From Planctomycetota bacterium (GTDB lineage: Bacteria > Planctomycetota > Phycisphaerae > UBA1845), in assembly GCA_016200265.1 (NCBI GenBank), contig JACQFE010000033.1:1-64000 (forward strand): a stretch of DNA of 64,000 nucleotides. Reading direction: 5' to 3'. Positions 55,262 to 63,360 of the stretch are shown one piece after another. The notes below the pieces were generated by a model. The model searched no databases. It was not told the DNA's origin and saw only the letters and a program-made list of their open reading frames with translations. The position numbers were made by a program, and so were the translations under genes. Position 1 is the first letter of the stretch, and each line of letters opens with the position of its first letter.

Positions 55262-56224
55262 ATGGCGTTGTTGGCGGGGATTGATGAGGCCGGGTACGGG
55301 CCGCTGTTGGGGCCGCTGGTGGTGTCCGGGGTTTGTTTTCGGGTGCCGGATGACGCCGTTCATTCATGTCTTTGGGATCGGCTTTCGGAATCGTGCGTGC
55401 GAATTCCGGCGCGCGGCGATCGCCGGTTGCCGGTTGCGGACAGCAAGAAGCTCTATCGATCGGGTGATGGACTGGATGCGCTGGAGCGTGCGGCGCTGGT
55501 GATGTTGCGGGTGGCCGGCAAGAAGCATGAGACATGGCGTTCGTTTCTGGACGGCGTAGCGGATGGGGCCTCGCGCGACAATGAGCGATATCCGTGGTAT
55601 GCGTTGAATGATTTTCCGCTGCCGCTCTGTCCCGAAGTGGGCGATGTGGGGACTCGTGCGAATGCGGTACGGCGCGATGCGCAGGCGAAGGATGTTGAAT
55701 TTCTCGGAGCGTTTTGTGCGCCGCTGCTTGAAGGCGAGTTCAATCGCGTGATTTCAAAGACGCGGAATAAGGCTGCCACGGTTGTGGGTCAGGCGCTGAA
55801 TGTGCTGGATCGGATGCTGCGGACGAGCGATGAAAAGCAGGTTCGCGTTTGCGTGGATCGGCTGGGCGGGCGGGCGCATTATCGTGACGTGTTGCAGACG
55901 GCCTTTCCGGGATATGAGATGCGAATCCTCGAAGAGTCGCCGTTGCGAAGTGCGTATGAATTGAAGTCGCCGCAGCGGACGTGTCTGATCGATTTCACGG
56001 TGAGCGGAGAGGATCAACATTTTCCGATCGCGCTGGCGAGCGTGTACAGCAAGTATTTGCGCGAGCTTTACATGCACTCGTTCAATTCGTATTGGTCGTC
56101 GCAGATGGGGGAGTTGAAGCCGACGGCCGGGTATTACAATGATGCGAAGCGCTGGCTTCGGGATGCGTCGCCGATGTTGCGTCGGCTGGCGATCAAGCGT
56201 GATACGCTGGTGCGGATGCGGTGA
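55262..56224 (+). CDS. Divergent RNase HII-like protein
   Basis: A 320-residue RNase H-fold protein. The ATG at 55262 has GGAAG ten bases upstream; the frame reaching 55106 is repeat F10. The start MALLAGIDEAGYGPLLGPLV resembles RNase HII (DEAGRGPLAGPVV) with Tyr replacing the substrate-sensing Arg. Next are PVADSKKLYR, the third acidic strand VRVCVDRLGGRAHYRD, and HFPIALASVYSKYLRELYMH, where Glu stands in place of the fourth Asp. The protein is about 100 residues longer than usual, with an insert between DSKKL and the third motif. It may cleave RNA in RNA/DNA hybrids or have a changed specificity; this is inference. Confidence 0.72.
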   Translation: MALLAGIDEAGYGPLLGPLVVSGVCFRVPDDAVHSCLWDRLSESCVRIPARGDRRLPVADSKKLYRSGDGLDALERAALVMLRVAGKKHETWRSFLDGVADGASRDNERYPWYALNDFPLPLCPEVGDVGTRANAVRRDAQAKDVEFLGAFCAPLLEGEFNRVISKTRNKAATVVGQALNVLDRMLRTSDEKQVRVCVDRLGGRAHYRDVLQTAFPGYEMRILEESPLRSAYELKSPQRTCLIDFTVSGEDQHFPIALASVYSKYLRELYMHSFNSYWSSQMGELKPTAGYYNDAKRWLRDASPMLRRLAIKRDTLVRMR

Positions 56225-56376
56225 GTTCGATGGTGCTGGCATGCAAAAGGGTGGTTCAAGATGCACCCTAACGTTCTCGAGCATCGGCGGTGAGTCGCGC
56301 GCGTTGACACCACAGTGCCACGCCTTTACGCTAAACCCGCGTGTAGCGTAGTTCATGGAATCCGGAGTTATTATTC

Positions 56377-56709
56377 GTGTCTGTTGAGAACTGGTCGGAA
56401 AACATCATCGTTGTTGAGTTGCAGGACGATCCGGCGTTCAGTGATGACTTGGCCGCTCTTTCCGAGCAGCTTGACGGTCGTGACGATCATCACGTCGTAA
56501 TGAACTTCGGCTCAGTCAATTACGTCAATTCGTCGAACATCGCGTCGCTGCTGAGCATTCGCAAGCGGCTTTCGGCGAAGCACCGGCGGATGGTGCTGTG
56601 CGGCATCGAGCCGAAGGTTTGGGGGCTTTTTCTCGTCACGGGATTGGATAAGGTTTTTGAATTCGCGGACAACGTTGCGATGGGATTGGCGGCGGTGCAG
56701 ATCGAGTGA
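56377..56709 (+). CDS. STAS-domain protein (anti-sigma antagonist-like)
   Basis: A 110-residue single STAS domain beginning with GTG at 56377 after CGGAG. The fold pattern is visible: ENIIVVELQDDPAFSDDLAA, HVVMNFGSVNYVNSSNIASL, LSIRKRLSAKHRRMVLCGIE and LVTGLDKVFEFADNVAMGL. The segment YVNSSNIASL is the usual place of the phosphorylated serine in SpoIIAA/RsbV-type proteins. No kinase or sigma factor gene is adjacent, so the partner is unknown. It stands between the RNase HII-like gene and a lipoprotein gene on the same strand. Confidence 0.88.
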   Translation: MSVENWSENIIVVELQDDPAFSDDLAALSEQLDGRDDHHVVMNFGSVNYVNSSNIASLLSIRKRLSAKHRRMVLCGIEPKVWGLFLVTGLDKVFEFADNVAMGLAAVQIE

Positions 56710-56835
56710 ACAGTCGTCAGCGGTCAGTGGTCAATTACTAATTACCAGTTACAGGTTACATATTCAGCGATAGTCGGCATTTGTTTTGCAAGTCGGGATT
56801 CGGGCGGAAATCAGGACTGCCGCGGAGTGATTTTC

Positions 56836-57378
56836 ATGGCGCGTTTTGGTCGTGTTCTGTTGGCCGGACTTGGCGTGGTCGTCGGAGGCTGCGCGTCGCC
56901 GGGGCCTTCGGCGATCGATTACACCGTTCGGCACGGTCAAGCTGAGAATCGTGCGGCCATGATCGACACGGCGGAGGCGGCGCTTGCTCGGAACGGGTAC
57001 CATTTGGAATCGCGCGATAATGTGGGCGGGGTGGTGAAGGGACTCACGGACACAGGTCCGGCGTCGGGTGATTCGGCGCAACACGATGTGGGGTTAAGCC
57101 GACGGAATCAAATCCGTCGCGCAGCGGAAATTAAGATCGATCAGTCGATGGGCCACAGCGATGTGTATTGCCGGGTGATGATTCAGGAGCAGGCGACTTC
57201 GGGGTATCGAATGTTCGGCTACGATCATGGCGGCAGCGACCGGCCTGGGGATACGACGGCGATCGATCGCGATGCGGCAACGACGGCAGCGCAGAATACG
57301 GTGTGGAGGCCGATTCGCCGGGATAAGACAGCGGAGCGGGAATTGCTGGATGCAATTTTGGGGCCCGGAGGCACGTAG
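56836..57378 (+). CDS. Lipoprotein of unknown function
   Basis: A 180-residue lipoprotein. The ATG at 56836 follows GGAG; an in-frame GTG at 56827 overlaps that site. The leader ARFGRVLLAGLGVVVGGC ends with a good lipobox (VGGC). The mature domain has TAEAALARNGYHLESRDNVG, GVVKGLTDTGP and RRAAEIKIDQSMGHSDVYCR, an alpha/beta pattern like small periplasmic lipoproteins. No active-site motif is seen. The C-terminus is RELLDAILGPGGT. It is flanked upstream by a CAGTCGTCAGCGGTCAGTGG-type repeat (56712-56760). Confidence 0.68.
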   Translation: MARFGRVLLAGLGVVVGGCASPGPSAIDYTVRHGQAENRAAMIDTAEAALARNGYHLESRDNVGGVVKGLTDTGPASGDSAQHDVGLSRRNQIRRAAEIKIDQSMGHSDVYCRVMIQEQATSGYRMFGYDHGGSDRPGDTTAIDRDAATTAAQNTVWRPIRRDKTAERELLDAILGPGGT

Positions 57379-57453
57379 AATTTCACTACGAAGGACACGC
57401 ACGAAGTAAATCAATTGATTTTGGCAGGCGCGAAATTCGAAGTACGTACCAAA

Positions 57454-59040
57454 TCAAGTGATGGCGGGTAGAACCGGCACTATCGATGATTCGGGCCCCT
57501 CGCTTGCGCTCGCGGTTCGGATTGATAACCCGTCGCTCATGCTCCGGGCTCTGATTGGTTGCGTGCACGCGGTGAGATGATCGAACACTTCTGCAAGTTG
57601 GCGGGTCAATGCGATCCGACTGAACGAGTTTAGGTTGCGAGCAGGATTTGTGCTTCTCAATTCACTGGCCGATTCGTTCGACTTTGCCTCGTCGTGATCG
57701 GTATTTGCAAGTCCAAGAATATTCTCAAGCGCTCTCGCAATTCGAGATTCTTCAAACGGTGTTGTGATACCTGCGTGATGATCGGCGACGATGCGGAGGG
57801 TTTCGCTGCCGGATGGTCCGATGGCGAGGATGGGTCGGCGGGCGGCAAGATATTCGAAGACTTTTCCGGCGATGATGGTTTCGGCGTTCGGGCCTGTGGG
57901 GAGCAGGAGCAATAGAGCGTTGGCGTTGCACATTTCGCGAATGGATTCGGTGTGGCTGACGTAGTCGACGAATTCGCAAGTGATGCCGGTTTCGCGGAGG
58001 CTTCGGCGCGTTTGGTCGTTGCAGTGGCCGATGACGCGCAGGTTGAATTGCTCGCGCGCGGCGCCAAGTTGGGCGGCAAATAAGCGAAGAGCCGAGAACC
58101 ATTCGTCATGGATGCGATGGGCGTCGAGGCGGCCGACGTGGGCGAGGACGAACTTGTTTGTGCGAACTGAAGTCTGCTGTTCGTCAGTCCCCCAGCCCAA
58201 GGACTCGGGCACCCTGCAATTGGCAATTGGCCATTGACGATTTGTCTGGCCCGTCGCTTGCGCTCCGGGTTCGGATGAGGCGCAAAGAGAATCTTTGAGG
58301 TCCGCAAAGTCGGCGGGATCGAAGCCGTTTGTGATCGTAACGAATTTGAATTCCTTTCCCGGGACGCGACGGGCGAGCAGTTCGGTTTGCGAGGGCGTCA
58401 CTCCCACGACGATGTCGGCCTCCCGAAGGATGGCGTCTTCGAGCTTGCGGTGGGCAGCGCGGCGGCGCGGGGTTTCGCGATAGCGGCAGTCGTCGGTCCA
58501 TAAATCGCGGAAGTCGGCGACCCAGGGCAGACCAGCGCGGCGCTTGAGTTGTAGTGCCATCAAGTGGCACGATGCGGGGCTGAAGGTCGAGAAGAGCAGG
58601 TCGATCCGTTGTTGTTTTATGAGCTTGAGCACCGGCTTGAGGCTCGCGCGGGCCCAGGCGATGGCGTCGTCGGGGAGTCGCAAGGCCAACTTGCGTTTTG
58701 CTCGCCAATAGGCGGCGCGAACAAGAGGTCGCACCACGCGAGCGCCGATCGGCGAGCCACTTGTCGCCTTCGACCAACGCGCCAAAGCATTTGCGAACGC
58801 GCGCAGTCGATCGGGGTTGGCCATTCGATGCACAGTCACTTCGCGCGGAAGATCGTTGCAGAGCGTTGGGTCGGTGGGCAGGGCATCGACGTGGTCCACG
58901 GTCCAGACGTGCGGAGTCCAGCCGAATTGGGGGAGGTATTTCGCGAACTTGGCCGGCCGCTGCACGCCTGATCCGCCGGTGGGCGGAAAGGCGTGGGCGA
59001 TCATTAGGACGTGGCGTTGATTCCGCGGGACAATGTGCAT
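57454..59040 (-). CDS. GT4-type glycosyltransferase with repeat-encoded insertions
   Basis: A 528-residue cytoplasmic or peripheral-membrane glycosyltransferase. The N-terminal donor-fold start is HVLMIAHAFPPTGGSGVQRP, and LPWVADFRDLWTDDCRYRET and VVGVTPSQTELLARRVPGKE are typical of sugar-transferring GT4 proteins. The second domain runs FVLAHVGRLDAHRIHDEWFS and later IIAGKVFEYLAARRPILAIG with the acidic GT-B residue. Residues about 253-294 (including ASSEPGAQATG and RVPESLGWGTDE) are encoded by repeats F5 and F4 between the two domains. The last ~25 residues (RARSMSDGLSIRTASASEGP) are also repeat-derived. The start at 59040 has GGAAAG upstream. It probably makes surface polysaccharide. Confidence 0.85.
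   Translation of the reverse strand: MHIVPRNQRHVLMIAHAFPPTGGSGVQRPAKFAKYLPQFGWTPHVWTVDHVDALPTDPTLCNDLPREVTVHRMANPDRLRAFANALARWSKATSGSPIGARVVRPLVRAAYWRAKRKLALRLPDDAIAWARASLKPVLKLIKQQRIDLLFSTFSPASCHLMALQLKRRAGLPWVADFRDLWTDDCRYRETPRRRAAHRKLEDAILREADIVVGVTPSQTELLARRVPGKEFKFVTITNGFDPADFADLKDSLCASSEPGAQATGQTNRQWPIANCRVPESLGWGTDEQQTSVRTNKFVLAHVGRLDAHRIHDEWFSALRLFAAQLGAAREQFNLRVIGHCNDQTRRSLRETGITCEFVDYVSHTESIREMCNANALLLLLPTGPNAETIIAGKVFEYLAARRPILAIGPSGSETLRIVADHHAGITTPFEESRIARALENILGLANTDHDEAKSNESASELRSTNPARNLNSFSRIALTRQLAEVFDHLTACTQPIRARSMSDGLSIRTASASEGPESSIVPVLPAIT
57491..57557. repeat. Diverged double F5-type repeat at the 3' end of the glycosyltransferase gene
   Basis: TCGGGCCCCTCGCTTGCGCT then CGCGGTTCGGATT, followed by CCCGTCGCTCATGCTCCGGG. 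It is the same family as 58249-58276. It encodes the C-terminal residues of the glycosyltransferase on the minus strand. Confidence 0.7.
58185..58276. repeat. Composite repeat F4 + spacer + F5 inside a coding gene, copy 2
   Basis: F4 at 58185-58217 (CAGTCCCCCAGCCCAAGGAC to CACCCTGC), then a short AATTGGCAATTGGCCATTGA spacer, then F5 at 58249-58276 (GCCCGTCGCTTGCGCTCCGG then GTTCGGAT). The whole block is in frame in the glycosyltransferase gene. The same F4-F5 order, without the spacer, occurs at 63528-63592. Confidence 0.92.
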
Positions 59041-59147
59041 TTTTGAACTTTCCGACGACAGACGATGTAATGGTTATCGGATGGCGCGGGATTGGGCTTT
59101 TTGAGCTGAACGCTGACAAGGGATTTCTTTTTCACCAGCAGAAGAAA

Positions 59148-59630
59148 ATGAATTCAAAACGGCCAATCAAGGTTCTTTTTCTTTGCACGGCCAACTCGTG
59201 TCGGTCACAGATGGCCGAAGCGATATTGCGACAGGTCGGCGGCGAGCGATTCGAGGCGTTTAGCGCGGGGTCGCAGCCGGCGGGGTTTGTTCATGCGCTG
59301 GCGATTGATGCACTGGCGGCCATCGGGGTGCCGATCGGCGATCAGCGATCGAAGAGCTGGAATGAACTTGCGGCGACGGAGTTTGATGCGGTGATCACAC
59401 TATGCGATTCGGCGGCGGAGGCGTGCCCGAATTTCTCAGGTCCGGCGATTCGGGCGCATTGGTCGACGCCCGATCCGGCGATGCACATTGGAAGCGATGA
59501 TGCGCGTCTCGAATTCGCGGTGCTGATCGCCCAGCGGCTTCGGAACAAGATTCAGCGGCTGACGGAGATTGATTTTGCGGCGCCGGAGGTGGAAGTGGAG
59601 CGAAGGCTCAGGTTTTTGGGAGAGATTTGA
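59148..59630 (+). CDS. Arsenate reductase / low-molecular-weight phosphatase family protein
   Basis: A 160-residue protein with the phosphatase loop LFLCTANSCRSQMAEAILRQ near the N-terminus; C-x5-R is present and a second Cys sits within the loop. The segments SAGSQPAGFVHALAIDALAA, SKSWNELAATEFDAVITLCD and ACPNFSGPAIRAHWSTPDPA are those of ArsC-type arsenate reductases, including the late Cys-Pro that may form the relay disulfide. The ATG at 59148 follows AGAAG. An open frame from 58698 is only antisense to the glycosyltransferase. There is no arsR or arsenite pump nearby. The substrate could be arsenate or a protein phosphotyrosine. Confidence 0.88.
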   Translation: MNSKRPIKVLFLCTANSCRSQMAEAILRQVGGERFEAFSAGSQPAGFVHALAIDALAAIGVPIGDQRSKSWNELAATEFDAVITLCDSAAEACPNFSGPAIRAHWSTPDPAMHIGSDDARLEFAVLIAQRLRNKIQRLTEIDFAAPEVEVERRLRFLGEI

Positions 59631-59893
59631 ATCGTTGTCGATTGGAGATTGACGATTGGCAGATAAACGTCAAAACGTCAACACATCAAGACGTCAAGAC
59701 CAAGAGAACTTTGGGGCGAATTGGCAGCGAATTGCCATTCCCAATTTCCGATTGCCAATTAGAGAATCTGAAATTTGAGATTTCAGAAACTGAGTGAGGC
59801 CGCATTAGGATTCGATGGCATGTTCGACTCTTTTTGCTGACAACGGACATTTGAGATTTGAAATTTGAGATTTCAGAAACTGATTGTGACCGA
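59631..59893. repeat. Repeat-rich spacer
   Basis: Holds CGTCAAAACGTCAACACATC-type repeats (59668-59700), an ATTGCCA/TTGGCAAT-type block (59730-59765), and two direct copies of GAAATTTGAGATTTCAGAAA then CTGA (59770-59794 and 59859-59883). No gene is supportable. The second copy would be read as a false N-terminus for the next gene. Confidence 0.8.
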
Positions 59894-60865
59894 ATGAAGA
59901 TTTCAATCCATCTTCGATGTGCGGCGTGCGGAGGGGATTTGCGCGGATGCGATGTGTTTGGGCTGTGCGCTGAGTGTCATCGGCCTGTCAGTGAGACGAT
60001 TCGCGTTGAGGCGCTCGACGGGGCCACTCTGGCGATTCGTGAGGACGTGGCCTGTGTGGGCTGCGGATACAACCTGCGGACGCTGTCGCTGGAGGCGAAG
60101 TGTCCGGAGTGCGGCCAGCCTGTGGTTGATTCGCTGGCGACGAATGCGCTTCATCTTGCGGATATCAAATGGCTGCGGCGGGTGCGGTCGGGAGTGGGGA
60201 TGCTGCTGGTTGGCGACATCACGTTGCTAGTCACGGCGATCTTCTTAGTCGCGTTTTTGTTCGTTCAATCGTCAACTTCGCCAAGTGCTTTGAACTCTAA
60301 TGCCACGCAATGGATTACGCAGATCGCGTATGTTGTATTTCTTGGTGCGATTATTTTTTCGTTACTTGGGAACGTTCTTGTTGCATCCGATCGTCTTCAG
60401 GCTCGACGAGTTGCGATCCAGTTTTTCTTCATTACGGGGATTGTTTTCGAGTTCGTTCCTACTGGATGGCTTGTTCGCTTCGATCCGCTTGGCGGTTCCA
60501 CGATATTGGCATTCCAAAGAGTGATGTTTCCGATAGCCCAGTGCATTGGGATCGCGCTGTTGAGACGGATTGCTTTACTAGGCAGTCAGGCAAGGTTGGC
60601 ACGAGCAAGCAGAGTATTGCTGTGGGCGCTAATAGTAGGATGCGCGTTGCAGTCATATGAAGTTGCGTTTTCATTATACTTCGCCTCGTTTAGAGGTAGT
60701 GGCTTCGGACGAAGTACCGGCTCTTTTCTTTCTGGATATAGTGCGGCAATTGCGGCTGCTATTATTTTTCTGGGGGCTTTTGTCGCAGAAGTATTTTTGT
60801 TGATACGCTATCGGAGGCTTCTGGCAGATGCGATAGAGGTGGCGAAACAAAGGGCGGCGGCGTAA
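59894..60865 (+). CDS. Zinc-ribbon membrane protein, second family member
   Basis: A 323-residue protein with two CxxC zinc ribbons near the N-terminus: CAACGGDLRGC...CAECHRP and CVGCGYNLRTL...CPECGQP. Five or six hydrophobic helices follow (for example GMLLVGDITLLVTAIFLVAF and YVVFLGAIIFSLLGNVLVAS). The ATG at 59894 begins MKISIHLRCAACGG; upstream codons are repeat-derived. The arrangement is the same as in 9555-10613 but with an extra ribbon. It is predicted to expose the ribbons to the cytoplasm. No partner gene is apparent and the function is unknown. Confidence 0.75.
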   Translation: MKISIHLRCAACGGDLRGCDVFGLCAECHRPVSETIRVEALDGATLAIREDVACVGCGYNLRTLSLEAKCPECGQPVVDSLATNALHLADIKWLRRVRSGVGMLLVGDITLLVTAIFLVAFLFVQSSTSPSALNSNATQWITQIAYVVFLGAIIFSLLGNVLVASDRLQARRVAIQFFFITGIVFEFVPTGWLVRFDPLGGSTILAFQRVMFPIAQCIGIALLRRIALLGSQARLARASRVLLWALIVGCALQSYEVAFSLYFASFRGSGFGRSTGSFLSGYSAAIAAAIIFLGAFVAEVFLLIRYRRLLADAIEVAKQRAAA

Positions 60866-60920
60866 GTCAAATCGTGCATTGGCCGAAAAAATGAGTATGC
60901 TGGGGGCGAAATGTGGCGAG

Positions 60921-60950
60921 AAATCTGCGCAAATCTGCGTCATCTGCGGT
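60921..60950. repeat. Dispersed repeat F6 copy
   Basis: AAATCTGCGCAAATCTGCGT then CATCTGCGGT, followed by CTTCCTTACGGGCGCGGCTC at about 60970. Related copies are at 39161-39186, 41711-41730 and 62463-62485. It lies in the gap before the phosphodiesterase-type gene. Confidence 0.8.
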
Positions 60951-61022
60951 TTCGCCTTTTTGCCTACCGCTTCCTTACGGGCGCGGCTCTGTAAAGAGAA
61001 TGACGAACGACAACGGAGGTCC

Positions 61023-62423
61023 ATGAAACAGATCGAAAAAGTGGCCGTGATTGGGTTGGATTGTGCGGAGCCGACGCTGGTTTTCGACAAGTGGGTAGAT
61101 CATTTGCCGAACATCAAGCGGCTGATGCAATCGGGCACGTACGGTGAGCTGACCAGTTCCATGCCGCCGATCACCGTGCCGGCGTGGAGTTGCATGGCCT
61201 CGAGCAAAGACCCGGGCACGCTGGGCATTTACGGCTTTCGCAATCGGGCCGATCACTCATACGACAAGCTCATGATCGCCACGTCGCTGGCGGTGAAGGA
61301 GCCGCGGATTTGGGAGATTCTGTCGGCAGCCGGGAAGAGTTCAATCGTTGTCGGCGTGCCGGGCACATATCCGATCACCCGGCCCTTTAGCGGCTGCATG
61401 ATCACGAGCTTTCTCACGCCGGATACGACTGATCCGAAGATTCAGTGGACGCATCCGGTCACGCTGCGGAAGGAAGTCAACGATCTCGTCGGCGAGTACA
61501 TGGTTGATGTGAAGGGTTTCCGCACCGACGACAAGAAGTGGCTGCTGGATCAGATTCACGTGATGACCGAGAAGCGATTCAAGGTCATTCGGCATCTGCT
61601 CAAAACCAAACCGTGGGATTTGTACTGGTCGGTGGAGATGGGCGTGGATCGGATTCATCACGGTTTCTGGAGCTGCATGGATCCGACGCATCATTCGCAT
61701 GTGCCGGGCAATCCGTTCAAGGATTCGATTTTCGAGTATTACAAAATTATCGATCGCGAAATCGGCGAGACGCTGGCGTGCATGGACCTCGAGAAGACGG
61801 CCGTCTGGATCGTGAGTGATCACGGCTGCAAGACGATGGTCGGCGGGTGCATGTTCAATCAGTGGCTCGCGAACGAAGGCTTCCTGGTGTTCAAGTCGCC
61901 GCCGAAGCCGAAGCAGAAGTTCGATTACAAGGATGTGGATTGGGAGAACACGACGGCCTGGGGCGACGGCGGATATTACGGCCGGTGCTTCATCAACGTG
62001 AAGGGTCGCGAGCCGGACGGCATTGTCGAGCAATCGAAGTATGAGTCGTTTCGTGATGATCTCGCGAAGAAGATTGAGGCCATCAACGATGACAAAGGCG
62101 TCTTGATGGGCAACAAGTGCTACAAGCCGGAGCAGATTTACAAGAAGGTCAACGGCGTGGCCCCGGATCTCGTGGTCATCTTCGGCGATCTTCGTTGGCG
62201 CAGCGTGGGCATGGTGGGTTCGGATTCGATTTACACGTTTGAGAATGACACCGGCCCGGACGATGCGAATCACGCGCAGCAAGGCATGTACATCCTGTCG
62301 CATCCGTCGCTTCCAGCTCGCGGCCGCGTGAATGGTCCGACGCTGTACGACGTGACGCCGACGATTTTGACACAGCTCAAACAGCCGGTGCCGGGGGGTA
62401 TGCGTGGGAAGGCAATTGTTTGA
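61023..62423 (+). CDS. Type I phosphodiesterase/nucleotide pyrophosphatase-family hydrolase
   Basis: A 466-residue enzyme of the alkaline phosphatase superfamily. The ATG at 61023 is preceded by GGAGGT, which rejects a longer frame containing repeat F6. The metal ligand and nucleophile region is KVAVIGLDCAEPTLVFDKWV with ITVPAWSCMASSKDPGTLGI, where Thr or Ser acts as nucleophile. Further ligands fit WSVEMGVDRIHHGFWSCMDP and VWIVSDHGCKTM, and a late His is in GPDDANHAQQGMYIL. There is no signal peptide, so it is probably cytoplasmic. The substrate may be a phosphodiester or a nucleotide-like compound. Proteins of this form often occur near lipid or glycan genes, as here with lpxA. Confidence 0.85.
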   Translation: MKQIEKVAVIGLDCAEPTLVFDKWVDHLPNIKRLMQSGTYGELTSSMPPITVPAWSCMASSKDPGTLGIYGFRNRADHSYDKLMIATSLAVKEPRIWEILSAAGKSSIVVGVPGTYPITRPFSGCMITSFLTPDTTDPKIQWTHPVTLRKEVNDLVGEYMVDVKGFRTDDKKWLLDQIHVMTEKRFKVIRHLLKTKPWDLYWSVEMGVDRIHHGFWSCMDPTHHSHVPGNPFKDSIFEYYKIIDREIGETLACMDLEKTAVWIVSDHGCKTMVGGCMFNQWLANEGFLVFKSPPKPKQKFDYKDVDWENTTAWGDGGYYGRCFINVKGREPDGIVEQSKYESFRDDLAKKIEAINDDKGVLMGNKCYKPEQIYKKVNGVAPDLVVIFGDLRWRSVGMVGSDSIYTFENDTGPDDANHAQQGMYILSHPSLPARGRVNGPTLYDVTPTILTQLKQPVPGGMRGKAIV

Positions 62424-62519
62424 TCCAAGCCCGGCGCAAACAACAGGTTGCCAAGAAGACGGAACCGCAGATTTGTGCAGATTTGTTTCGCTAATGTGGG
62501 ATTTCAAGACACTCCGAAG

Positions 62520-63329
62520 TTAATCGCTTTCATGAGAAGACGCTGACGTTGTACGGCGGCTGCGGCCGGTGATGCCGCGGCGGGAGTCGGCTTGAAGGAA
62601 GTTGAGGAGCGTTCGGCCGGCGTCGCCGGTGGCTTCGCGGGATAAGCGGTCAATCGCTTCGCGGAACGAAAGCTGCGAGCCGTAGAGGATTCGATAGGCT
62701 TTTCGAAGCTCGTCGAGTTGCTCGGGCGATATGCCGGCGCGGCGCATTCCGATGCGGTTCAGGCCGCAGACTCGCCCATCGGGGTCCACCATCGCAAACG
62801 GAGGCACGTCCATCGGCACTCGGGCGTTTCCGGTGATCATCACGCACTCGCCGATGCGGACGAATTGATGGACGAGTGCGCCGCCGCCGAGCGTAGCGCC
62901 GTCGCGGATTTCGACGTGCCCTGCGAGGAGCGCCCCGTTCACCAGCGTCACGCCTTTGCCGAGCTTGCAATTGTGGGCCACATGGCTTCCGCCAAGCAGG
63001 AAGCAATTTTCCCCAATGACGGTTTCGGATTCCGGCAGCGTGCCGCGATGGACGGTTACGTATTCGCGAAGAATCGTGCCTTTCCCGATGCGACAGTAGC
63101 TGCGCTCGCCTTTGTACTTGAGGTCTTGCGGCGTGTGGCCGACGATGACACCGGTGTTCAACTCGCAGTCGGCGTCGATGTGCGTCCAGCCGGTAACGTA
63201 GACATTGTGAGCGAGCCGGCAGCCGGAAGCAATTTGCACATTGCCTTCAAGCACGCAGTAAGGCCCGACGGTGACGTTGGAGTCGAGCTCGACGGTCCGT
63301 TCGATGATGGCGGTGGGATGAATGGACAT
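62520..63329 (-). CDS. lpxA: Acyl-ACP--UDP-N-acetylglucosamine O-acyltransferase
   Basis: The first step of lipid A synthesis: it transfers a 3-hydroxyacyl chain from ACP to UDP-GlcNAc. It has 269 residues with a left-handed beta-helix of hexapeptide repeats (IHPTAIIERTVELDSNVTVG and on). The catalytic His is in LLGGSHVAHNCKLG, and GALVHQFVRIGECVMITG holds the conserved H-Q-F. The C-terminal helical domain contains GLNRIGMRRAGISPEQLDEL. This indicates an outer membrane with lipopolysaccharide. The last ~20 residues (RRGITGRSRRTTSASSHESD) are basic and low in homology. It lies 31 bases from the glycosylase stop, on the same strand and downstream of it. Confidence 0.94.
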   Translation of the reverse strand: MSIHPTAIIERTVELDSNVTVGPYCVLEGNVQIASGCRLAHNVYVTGWTHIDADCELNTGVIVGHTPQDLKYKGERSYCRIGKGTILREYVTVHRGTLPESETVIGENCFLLGGSHVAHNCKLGKGVTLVNGALLAGHVEIRDGATLGGGALVHQFVRIGECVMITGNARVPMDVPPFAMVDPDGRVCGLNRIGMRRAGISPEQLDELRKAYRILYGSQLSFREAIDRLSREATGDAGRTLLNFLQADSRRGITGRSRRTTSASSHESD

Positions 63330-63360
63330 TTCTTCTTGCGTTCTCGTGTTTACGAAAGAA

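Noticed and set aside
58698..59147. N-terminal extension of the arsenate reductase-like protein
   Set aside because: Antisense to the glycosyltransferase; the ATG at 59148 fits the family start and has an AGAAG site.
61341..62507. 388-codon open frame on the minus strand opposite the phosphodiesterase-type gene
   Set aside because: Arg/His-rich antisense shadow of a well-supported gene.
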